A stretch of DNA of 64,000 bases from Mactromeris polynyma. Lineage: Eukaryota; Mollusca; Bivalvia; Venerida; Mactridae. The DNA lies in the NCBI GenBank assembly GCA_032209605.1, contig JASFXZ010000053.1:1612001-1676000 (forward strand), written 5' to 3'. The notes under the pieces are model-generated. The model saw nothing but the letters and a program-made list of their open reading frames with translations, did no database searches and was not told the DNA's origin. Numbering within the stretch: the stretch's first letter is position 1; every line of letters begins with the position of its first letter. Position numbers and translations under genes: made by a program. Below, in pieces: positions 48,504 through 58,263 of the stretch.

Positions 48504-50021
48504 ATGGATCTAACCGGCATTCCACCTCCCAAAATGGACTGGGAATCGACGAACCTTCCTGATGCTTGGCGGAAGTTCAAAAACCACGTGGAGCTGATTT
48601 TCTCAGGACCCTTACACGACAAGGAAGAGGAGATTCAGTGGTCATATCTTCTCCTGTGGGTAGGAGAAAAGGGCAGGGACATTAATAATACCTGGACAAT
48701 ATCGGAGGAAGACGGCAAGCTTTTGAAAACTTTTTACGACAGGTACGCCGCTTATGTTCAACCAAAACTTAACCCAGTTTTTGCTCGTTATAAGTTCAAC
48801 AACGAGACACAAGGACAATGTTCTTTTGATCAATATGTTACAAAGATTAAGCTTTTGGCAGGGGACTGCTCATTCAAGGATCATACCGACGAAATGATCA
48901 GGGACCGTATAGTTTTCGGGGTCAGCTCTCAAAAGGTGAGAGAAAAACTTATCAATGAAGGTGAAAAACTAACACTTGAAAAGTGTATAAGCATTGGACA
49001 AAGCTTTGAATACTCGCAACAACAGCTGAAGAATATGTCAGCGTCATCAGATGTACATTCTGTATACTCAGGACATTCCGATCGTTCCACGACGTCACGC
49101 CCGTCAAACTTCAAGGGAAAGGGACAAACCTCGAGCAGGTATCAACACGCGCACACACAGTCGGCACCACCAGTTTTCAACGGACCATCATCACGGAAAT
49201 GTGGGAACTGCGGACGTTTACATGGAAAGGACAATTGTCCCGCTAAGGGCAAACGTTGTGATGCATGCCAGAAATGGAACCATTTCAAACTCATGTGTCG
49301 GTCAACAAATAATGACCATAGATATTCAAATGCTCATAAACATAACATAAGTGAAATTCTGGCTAAACCGGCTGCAGGAGGTAGTGGTTATAGATGTGAG
49401 TCTCCGGACTTCTTTGTTGATACTATTAATGCTGGCCATAATAATAAGTATATACATGACCAGGCATTTGCTACCCTTAAAATTGGCCCTAGTATTGTAA
49501 CCTTCAAACTTGATACAGGTTCACAGGTCAATATATTGCCCAATGACTTGCTCTTAAGTATCAATCCGTCCTTACCCTTGCAAAAGCCGAGCAGGCATTT
49601 ATCGGCATACAGTGGTTGTCCTATTAAGACACTTGGTCAGTGTGACTTAGTCTGTCATTACGAAGGTCGTAGCACAAAGGCAGAATTTTATGTTGTTGAT
49701 TCTGCATCTACCCCTATACTTGGTCTGAGGTCATGCCTAGACCTCCAGCTCATACATCTTGTATATGCCGTTACAGGTACTAGTTCCGACCCCTCAGGTA
49801 AACCCATTGATAAATCCCAGGTCTTGTCAGAATATTCTGACGTGTTTGAAGGCTTAGGCTTATTCCCGGGTGAGTGCACCATACACATAGACGCTGAAGC
49901 AACCCCTGTGGTTCACCCACCTCGTAAGGTGCCGGTAGCGCTTCGCGATAGACTTAAAGTTGAGCTAGATTGTATGGAATCTATGAATGTCATAACTAAA
50001 GTAAACGAACCTACACGTTAG
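48504..50021 (+). CDS. Gag-protease polyprotein of the gypsy element
   Basis: 505 codons from the first ATG after the primer-binding site. Capsid-like helical region at about residues 1-190. A basic, serine-rich linker follows, then two CCHC zinc knuckles (CGNCGRLHGKDNC near residue 232 and CDACQKWNHFKLMC) that bind element RNA. The retroviral-type aspartic protease has its catalytic LDTGSQVNILP near residue 335. The frame ends in a TAG at 50019 just before reverse transcriptase, where related elements read straight on, so it is a nonsense break. Confidence 0.92.
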   Translation: MDLTGIPPPKMDWESTNLPDAWRKFKNHVELIFSGPLHDKEEEIQWSYLLLWVGEKGRDINNTWTISEEDGKLLKTFYDRYAAYVQPKLNPVFARYKFNNETQGQCSFDQYVTKIKLLAGDCSFKDHTDEMIRDRIVFGVSSQKVREKLINEGEKLTLEKCISIGQSFEYSQQQLKNMSASSDVHSVYSGHSDRSTTSRPSNFKGKGQTSSRYQHAHTQSAPPVFNGPSSRKCGNCGRLHGKDNCPAKGKRCDACQKWNHFKLMCRSTNNDHRYSNAHKHNISEILAKPAAGGSGYRCESPDFFVDTINAGHNNKYIHDQAFATLKIGPSIVTFKLDTGSQVNILPNDLLLSINPSLPLQKPSRHLSAYSGCPIKTLGQCDLVCHYEGRSTKAEFYVVDSASTPILGLRSCLDLQLIHLVYAVTGTSSDPSGKPIDKSQVLSEYSDVFEGLGLFPGECTIHIDAEATPVVHPPRKVPVALRDRLKVELDCMESMNVITKVNEPTR

Positions 50022-50521
50022 GTCAATTCGCTCGTTGTAGTCGAGAAAAAATCTGGTAAATTGCGTGTATGCTTAGATCCCCAGAACCTCAATCGCGCCA
50101 TTCTCCGTCCTCATTATCCTATGAAAACTCTAGAGGAAATATTACCGCAGCTCTCTGGAGCTCAATACTTCAAAAAACTTGATGCCCGTTCAGGTTACTG
50201 GGCCATTAAGTTATCAGAGGAATCGTCATTCCTTACTACATTCAACACTCCGCATGGCCGATATAGGTTCTTAAGGTTACCTTTTGGCGTCAAATCCGCT
50301 CAGGATGAGTTTCAACGTAAAATAGATGAGAGCTTTGAAGGTCTCTATGGTGTCGCTGCGATAGTCGATGATATATTAGTATATGGTAGCTCACAGAGTG
50401 AGCATGACCGCAACCTTAGGGCTGTCAAGACATTGGCATTAAACTTAATTCAGATAAACTAGAGGTTAGTTTAACTGAAGTGCCGTATTTTGGACATATA
50501 CTGTCAGCTAAAGGACTTTAA
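50022..50521 (+). pseudogene. Reverse transcriptase segment of pol, broken
   Basis: Contains LDARSGYWAIKL, LPFGVKSAQDEFQ and the catalytic VDDILVYG. The frame fails near 50440 (one-base shift) and meets a stop at 50519 in the next frame, which otherwise continues into RNase H. These breaks separate polymerase from RNase H. Confidence 0.9.
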
Positions 50522-51931
50522 CCAGACCCCGCCAAGGTCGCAGCCATAAGGCATATGAACCCTCCGCAAAATAAGGCCGAATTAGAAACCATATTGGGCA
50601 TGGTGAATTACCTTGCTAAACTTGCTCCCAATCTCTCGGATATTACTAGTCCTCTCCGTCAGCTCCTATCAGGAGACGTTGATTTCTCTTGGGACCAACC
50701 ACAGGTTCAAGCCTTTCAGAAAGTGAAAGATATGCTTACGCAAGCGCCGGTTTTGGCCTATTATGATCCCAGTAAAGATCTCACCTTACAGGTAGACGCG
50801 TCGAAGTTCGGGCTGGGAGCCGTACTTTTTCAAGAAGGTCAAATAGTTGCTTGTGCATCTAAGTCATTGACTTCCTGCGAAATAAACTACGCACAAATCG
50901 AAAAAGAGATGTTCGCTATACTTTTTGGGTGTAAAAGATTCCACCAGTATGTGTACGGTAGACACATCACTGTCGAGTCGGACCACAAACCCCTGGAATC
51001 TATTGTTAAAAAACCTCTTGGTCAAGCACCTGCTCGTTTGCAGCGCATGATGCTGCAGTTACAGAATTATAACATAACCGTGAAACATGTACCAGGTAAA
51101 GATATTCCTGTTGCGGATACACTTTCGCGCAAATTCATGCCTGATACTTTCCCAAACCTCTCGGAGGGGATGGATGTTCAAGTACATACCGTTATGTCAA
51201 ACCTACAGTTCAGTAGTAACAAACTTGATGAAATCAAGCGTTCTACTGATTCAGACCCGCAACTTTCAACACTTCGCGATGTCATTTTACAAGGTTGGCC
51301 CGAGCTTAGAAATAAGTGCCCAACAGAAATTCTTGATTTTTGGACATTCCGCGATGAACTTACTGTCATGGACGGTATTGTGTTTAAAGGACAGCGAGTT
51401 ATCATACCTAAGAGCATGAGAAATGCAATTCTTGAAAAGATTCACTCAGGTCACATGGGTATAGAGAAATCTTGCCAAAGGGCACGCGACATACTGTTTT
51501 GGCCCAAAATGACTAAAGACATAACAGACTTGGTTTCTAACTGTCATACTTGTCTAGGAACGCGTAACTCTAACCCTAAAGAACCTCTACAGTCTCATCA
51601 GATACCCGATAGACCATGGCAAGTAGTTGCCTCTGATCTATTTACTTGGGACGACCAAGATTTTGTTCTAGTTGTAGATTATTATAGTCGTTTCTTCGAA
51701 GTAGAAAAACTTACCAGTACTAGGAGTAGTACCGTAATTTCCAAACTCAAAGGTTTCTTCGCTCGCCATGGAATACCGGAAAAACTAGTTTCCGACAATG
51801 GTCCCCAGTACTCTGCGCAAGAGTTTTCCGAATTCGCAGAGGATTGGGATTTCATACATGAAACCTCCAGTCCTCATTTTCCACAATCGAATGGTTTAGC
51901 GGAAAAGACCGTACAAACAATCAAATCATGA
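50522..51931 (+). pseudogene. RNase H and integrase segment of pol
   Basis: RNase H from about 50790: LQVDASKFGLGAVLFQ, YAQIEKEMFAILF and ESDHKPLESI supply its acidic residues. Integrase follows with a zinc-binding HSGHMG ... CHTC region (51440-51550), then catalytic D in VASDLFTWDD, D in LVSDNGPQYS, and E in PQSNGLAEKTVQ. The frame stops at 51929, where the end of the catalytic core and the next stretch are deleted. Confidence 0.9.
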
Positions 51932-52470
51932 GTAGACGATTACGTTCAATATTACCAACTACGCATCAACAGCTCAAACCCTCAATCGCAAGTCATGCAC
52001 AGGCTCGTGTTAAAATGCAAGTAAGCAGCATGCGCCAAAAGAGATATTATGACCCTGGTTCAAAACCCCTTAAGCCGCTGCACATCGGTGAAACTGTTCG
52101 TATTAGGCGAAAGAAACTATGGGAGCCAGCCGAGGTCATAAATCGGCACGATTCGCGATCATATTCAGTTCGTACCCTAGATGGCGCTATCTATCGTAGG
52201 AATAGACGTCATTTACTTAAAACACTCGAACAAACCCCACTCGAACTTAAAACTAATCTGCTTATTCCAGATGATCTCCAAGTGTTTCCTGATAAGGGTA
52301 ACCAAGAAAATTCTTATCCTGAAGAACCAGAGATAATCCCCAGTACACCCCCAACTGAACCTACTGCCCAACCCATTGTTACTAATTGTACCAATTTACC
52401 AAGTGACACGAACCATTACACTACCCGCTCTGGTCGTATTGTTAAACCAAGAATAATACCATCAATGTAA
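51928..52470 (+). pseudogene. Integrase C-terminal segment of pol
   Basis: 180 codons starting at an ATG that overlaps the preceding stop. MSRRLRSILPTT is normally internal to integrase, so this is the far side of a deletion, not a separate gene. A small beta-barrel-like region (IGETVRIRRKKLWEPAEV ... YSVRTLDGAIYRRNRRHL) binds DNA in related proteins. The tail is rich in proline and threonine. Confidence 0.85.
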
Positions 52471-52690
52471 AATTGTGAACATGATTTATAAGACATATCA
52501 GTGATTTTTATTTGATATTTGAGAACTTTGAATATTGTGCCATGATTAAGTAAATCAGTGTTTATTTACATTACTTGAGATTTTTCATATTACGGACGTG
52601 TTACATTTAATGGTACATCTTATTGTGTTGACATAATTAAGTTCTGTATGTTTTTTATAACAGTACATCTCCATTGTGTTGACAATTTTC

Positions 52691-52706
52691 TTTAAAAGAA
52701 ATGAGA
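52691..52706 (+). promoter_or_regulatory. Polypurine tract of the retrotransposon
   Basis: A mostly purine run (AAAAGAAATGAGA) ends at the base before the 3' LTR, as needed for plus-strand priming. Confidence 0.65.
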
Positions 52707-52932
52707 TGTAACATTATTACTATTGATGGGCAATAACCCAAGTATAAACAGCATTGACTCGTTGTAAGAGTTATCTTTCTTTGGATGCTGATTGCTTTGA
52801 TTATAATGATGTAAACCCCAGTTGATATAAATAAAATGGTTGAATTACACGCTGGTTATTTATCTGAATATAATATCCATATTCATAGCGATAGGGCTTC
52901 AAATCTTCCACAAGGTTTAGCATAACGTTAAA
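52707..52932 (+). repeat. 3' LTR
   Basis: Same 226-bp length as the 5' LTR with two substitutions. The last dinucleotide is AA instead of CA. Confidence 0.95.
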
Positions 52933-53225
52933 CCTACGTGATATCATAATTCATGGTTTAATACATAAGCTTTACTTAATCCTGATTTAATACATAGATT
53001 CTAGTCCAATATCATATTTAATCATTGTTAACACCTCATCAACCCCTAATGTTTCGTAGGCTGATTCTTCCTAGGGTTCCGTATGAGGAGGCATTGTCTT
53101 ATGTATATGGCGTATGTTTAGTCTATGCCTAATCATGGTTTAATGTTTAACCTATATGAAACCATGACTTCTTTTCGCAAAACTTAGTTTTATCTTTACC
53201 TTTATTTTACCATTTTCGCTTTCAG

Positions 53226-53508
53226 GTTTGGGAAAGCAAATGTAGACGGGTTTTCCATTATTACACATTTGCGACAATGCTGCAAAAAAAGAAGGTCGAC
53301 ATTTTTAAAACTAGCTAAGCTGTATGTTGGACCAGAAAGACTTGGTGACTTGTTGGAATCATCATTGAAATCTGACCCTGTGCATCCAATACTATTGCAT
53401 GATCACTTTTATGCAGTTGATAGACGTGTTTTACACATTCTGTCCATTGTAGCTGAATGTTCTCTGAAATATGGAATAGACAAAGTTATAATAGCTGATG
53501 GATTTTAA
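53226..53508 (+). CDS. Unidentified exon-like open frame, conserved in both flanks
   Basis: Preceded by a good acceptor (TTTTCGCTTTCAG) and open for about 93 codons to TAA. It reads FGKANVDGFSIITHLRQCCK, then LKLAKLYVGPERLGDLLESS, HPILLHDHFYAVDRRV and IDKVIIADGF. I do not recognise the family. The paralogue at 20881 has kept the sequence but lost the frame, so the region was probably coding once. It may be the last exon of a gene whose other exons are missing, or a piece of a mobile element. Confidence 0.35.
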
Positions 53509-55049
53509 AACTTTTCGTCAGGAGTTTTGTGGCATTTGATAGCGAGGTGGGACCACTAAGCTACTTCCACATACAGAGAACGTAAAACACACCCATGCGG
53601 AAAGTTCAGAATGCTGTACTGCAATCATCGCATTACGCTCTGTGGATAGCGGAATGCGTTAGTATTTTAATATGCTCTCTCATAACAAATATCAGATCAT
53701 TTCAGATCGGCAAAGTAGTCTCAATTAAATCATTACAAAGTTCAGACAATTTTCAATCAAAAAAAATAATTTAAGCATTGTACAGGACAATTCGCCACCA
53801 AGTCAACCTGACAGCTGTAATTTCAAAAGATAAATACTATTGTTTCCATGTTTTACGTCATATGTCTAATTTGCGTCTTTACAAAGTCATTTTTGTCAGT
53901 AACAATGAAATTTGACAAATGGTGTTAAAGTGTTTTATATGTAAACTTGTATTGACATATTGATATGAGTTTATCTGTGGGTGATCTAACAATAGCACCA
54001 CAGGCGAATGCAAGCGCCCAACAGGTTTACTACATGAAGAAATCCAGAATAGAATTTTATACTAATCCCAGTGATCATAAAATCGCCGACACATTAACCA
54101 CAACGCTCTCCAAATTTCATACGGAGTCGTCTCCCTTCACAAAGTAATCTAGACATTTGCTATCACAAACATTTAATACTATTCTGCTTTTATGGTTTGT
54201 TTGACTTTTATTTTATTTTTGATATTGTGTTTACTTACATTACAGAGGAATGACGCTGATGTAGGTGGTTAAATGAAAAATAAATATGACAAAAAGCACT
54301 AAATCCTTTGTTTTTCAAGGCGTAACTGTCGTTTCATCCCAATATCCACAATCACGTGACATTCGTAGAGGCAGTAATGGTAGATACCCGTTATGAGGAA
54401 TGTACCTCTCTCTTTGTACATAACCCGCTTTATAATCGTTTCATAAGGAAAGTTAGGAAGTAATATTAGAATTGAACAGTGGAACGACACATTAGATTAA
54501 TAATTGTTTGGGGATTAGACAGACATCGTCCCTGTGGTAGCGAGTTTACATTGACAATCACTTTAACAGTCCCTTTTTGCCTTTGTGTTCATATTCGTGA
54601 ATGTTAAATCTGGTACAACAGGGTCATGGCCCTTAGTTTAGTAAAAATGGCTACATGCCTTTCAGGCTTAAATTTGGAATGGCATTTGGTGTTAATACTC
54701 GTTATAGAAAGTTCATGTAGATACTTAACTACAAACTATGCAACAGCACCATTCGGTCAGGGTCAATGGCGTTGTCACTCACTGAAAATATGAAAACAAA
54801 GATTTTTGTTCACTAGCACATTTTGAAGTAAAACTTATAGCTTACGAGAAGAGTCGGTATGCGATTGCTCTACAAGTCACTAGGGGAATATCAAGGTCAT
54901 TGTTTCTAAACATAGATGAACACTTTCCAGCCAATATATTAAGTAGTGTTTTTGTAGTTTTAGGGGCTGCTTGGGTCACGGTCGCCTGAAGAAACGTTAT
55001 TTCTTCGCACTAATTCGAGTTGGGAACTTGATATCGCTGTGAGACTTGA

Positions 55050-55230
55050 TTCTCCTAGTTTTCCCTTATGGTCGGCCTGGCCATTCCTTGCACCCCTGTT
55101 CCCTTACGTATGTACCATTGAGCCTCATCAAATGCCTTATGTTTTATGGATTGTTGTTTTCATGGAGATCCGTGTGGGGAAGCACTGTCTTATGTATGTG
55201 GCGTTCCCTGTAGCAACTTATTCTCTTACT
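55050..55230 (-). repeat. Dispersed repeat R1 (inverted, partial)
   Basis: Paralogue of 23505-23690, reverse complement of 21205-21450. Confidence 0.6.
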
Positions 55231-55409
55231 TTTGATAGTATTCGTATTACGGATTAAGGCTGCTTGAAGCTGTGTCGTTTGCTTGTCTACGCCGGAATGA
55301 AGTGTGCTTGTTCAGATTGTTTATTTTGCAATCAATAAATAACACAAATCAGGCTCTAGTCAAAGCTTTATTTAGACGGTTAAATGTCGCAGTAAAAGAA
55401 AACTAAGTA

Positions 55410-56423
55410 TACTCAGTACTTTTAAAAACGCAAAATGTAAGACTTCCCAAATGTCATGAACTTACCCTGGAATGCAAGATAACAACTTTACAAGATATTA
55501 TTTCATTTTCCACAATGATGAACACTAAATTTTCTTTCAATCAACGGGTATTTTCATATCAAAATGAGTTTCAAAATACACTCCAACCAGCTTTACGAGA
55601 CCTTCATCGGGAATCAGCCGATAAGGTCACATATGACAGGGAGTCTCTTAATACAGGTTAATACAGTCAGTGACTTACGACCACTTCCAAATACAATGTC
55701 ATTGTAATATATAGCTTGTAGGATGATTCACTGTAGCACTCTTATTTTATTTTTTGTTTATTTTATTCTTGCTATTAAAGTTTAAACAAAAACGTGAATA
55801 GTCATAGCACAGACTATTAGACATAAATCATCAGTATATACAGGCAAAAATAGTACTTAACTGAATTTACTATAATAATTTTTAATCCTCGTAAAATACG
55901 GAGCGGGCTGCAATACGCGGGACGTGATCTGATTGGCTAAACGTGGTTTTGGTGACAAGTGACAAGCTCCTCCTCCGATTGTGTTTGGCAAGCGTGTGAA
56001 TAATCATGTCATTATACACGCGAGTTATATAGACATTGAGACATTGACATTGAGCTGCTTTTAACCGCATTTGTCACATGATCAAAATACGACACGATTT
56101 GTGTATTTATTAAAGTTTCACACATTTTTATTGTCTTCAGACATGACAATTGGCAATAAATTTGACCGTTTCAAAGTCGCTAAAAACAGTCTACGGGTGC
56201 GTTTGGGCGACACTTTTCATGGTCGCTAGTCGCGTCAGACAGGGAGTCGTTTAATTCAGTGTTATTATACAGGAAAACTCGTCGGGGGCAAGATTTACAG
56301 TCGTATATGACAGTGAGTCGCTTAATTCAGTGAGTCGCAAGGGCAGGTTGGACTGTACACCAAAATGACCTATAAAAGACATAAACCAGGTACAAAAATA
56401 TGCGTTTTTAAATGTACTGAGTA
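55410..56423. mobile_element. 1,014-bp TA-flanked non-autonomous element, Tc1/mariner-like
   Basis: Inverted ends TACTCAGTACTTTTAAAAAC and its complement (one mismatch over the first 20 bases), flanked by TA at 55408-55409 and 56424-56425. The copy B flank near 23865 reads AAGTACATTC with a single TA, the empty site. No transposase frame. The TA duplication suggests Tc1/mariner mobilisation. It contains repeated AGTCGCTTAATTCAGTGAGTC-like phrases in its right third. Confidence 0.8.
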
Positions 56424-58263
56424 TACATTCAAACTGAGACCCAAGACTATTCAATATTGATATTAATTACGAGATCAAACAAGTAATAGATGAGGAAGAA
56501 GGGAGAATAACTCAACAATTCGGTAGAACACTATGCTTAACCTAACTTAATGATACTTTCAAAAAGAAATACAGTAAAACCTAGATAATAAGACCCACCA
56601 TTGGGACCCTTGAAAACTGGTCTTAATATTGAGTTGGTCTTACTATTGAGACTGAATAAAGAGCAGAACAGTGAAATACAGAGTACTCGATAAATTCAAT
56701 TGTGTAAGAACAAGCAGTCAAATTAATGATCAAGTACTTACTATTATTAACTAACAATAATTATGAAATGCGTTTTATTACACAAAGAACACAGTTCTAC
56801 ATAACTTAGATTTAAATAATAATGTGTAGCAATTATTTGAACTGCGAATTAGAATAAAGATCAGTGTAAAGATATATGTTAAATGCAGAACAATCAATCA
56901 AACGTAATTATTCATACATAGAGCAAAGAAATTCCACAAATCAGGCTACAGTAAAAGCTTTATTCAGACGATTAAGTATCACAGTACAATAAATGTTAAA
57001 TACAAATGTTTTGAATTTAAGATGCAGCCCTTTTTATGAGAAAGTATAACCACGTGTCACAATGAACAAGAGATACTGTTTACCAGAAGACATAACACGA
57101 ATTTAAGTTAATTAAGAGGGTAATTATCATTTATCGTAAGCATAGCTTTCTGGCAGGATAAAATCACTATATAGAATTAAATATTCTGTATTGTCATATT
57201 CAAATGAACGTTGCTCATAAGTTCGCAGTTCAAACTTAAATGACAATTGCCAAGGATTGTATTATTCAACAGAACAACTATTGGCACGTGACTTGAAATG
57301 AGCAAAGTGTTAGCAGAAAATGAGAATGCAATTTTATAAAAAAATAATATGCATTTGCAAAATTGAAATATAATGAGTGCAACATTTACAATATACATAT
57401 AACAACTTCCCGACAGGTGACTTGAAATGTACAAAATATAACGAAATTTGATAAGCAACATGCAATTGTTGTACTAAAATTTTAAAATGATTTTGCATAA
57501 TTGAAAAAAAACTGACCGAAAAAGTATAACATTATAGTTGGTAACGATGCAAGAAAGGGTGCAATTGCTGTAGAGGCGTCTTTTGTGATGGGAAAAGTCA
57601 CTGTAACAACAAAAATCGAATCCGTCAACAACACAAGTTTGGTTAGACTTATTTTGTTACACGTTCGTGTCAGCATGCCATACTGACTATGAATGCAGCC
57701 ATGACTTGATATCTATTGTAAAACTCTTTCCCTTCCCAGAATTCAATCTGCTCGGCTGTTTACACTGAATATCTCTAAAGTTGGGCAGCACATGTGTCCT
57801 AGGAACTCGTTTCTAGTTTGTTATTGTTGCAGGGTTTTAAGCCAGAGCTTTAATTCATGTTCCTTCGAACATTACGTAATCTACATGTATCCTCTAATTC
57901 AGAATTTAACTTAGAATGAAGAAACAAATAAAATCGATTTTGAAATTACATATTGTTTTATAACAAACATATTACCTTTTGAAACATATTATGGATAAGT
58001 ATTATTTTGTTAAAACATATAAAGCCCATCTTTGTTTTATCAGAGATGCTATTTATGAACTTATATTCACCAGGATAATGTCTAGTAGCAGCAATGAGTT
58101 TTCAAGTGAGATAATTCCTTACACACAGAAAAATAATGCAAATGTGCAACATGTCTGTCATTACAAGCCTTATAGAATATGCACAGTTATTGGTATCTGC
58201 TAAAGATTGCGAGTAAATACAAGCCTACAATTTTTGTATAGCAACTTAAGTTAAAGTAGTTTA

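Larger units (their letters stand above)
48245..52932 (+). mobile_element. Ty3/gypsy LTR retrotransposon, young but disabled
   Basis: Two 226-bp LTRs (48245-48470, 52707-52932) enclose gag, protease, reverse transcriptase, RNase H and integrase, in Ty3/gypsy order. CCTAC is duplicated at both ends (48240-48244, 52933-52937), and the copy B flank at 20598-20606 shows the empty site. The LTRs differ at two positions (T for C at LTR base 12, A for C at base 225). At least four lesions break the coding region: stops at 50019 and 50519, a frameshift near 50440, and a deletion with stop at 51929. Gypsy-like gag-pol elements of this type are common in molluscs. No envelope gene is seen. Confidence 0.95.
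52938..58263. repeat. 3' flank of copy C, paralogous to 20563-25797
   Basis: Collinear with the copy B flank, with its own 1-kb insertion at 55410 and a deletion near 56665. Includes an R1 copy inverted at 55050-55230, 70-bp direct repeats at 55338 and 56930, and degenerate 130-bp tandem repeats at 57290-57540. A short frame at 53965-54147 (VYYMKKSRIEFYTNPSDHKI) is partly conserved near 22500 but broken there. No host gene recognised. Confidence 0.75.

Noticed and set aside
51928..52470. Separate gene after integrase
   Set aside because: Its start is internal integrase sequence; it is the far side of a deletion in pol.
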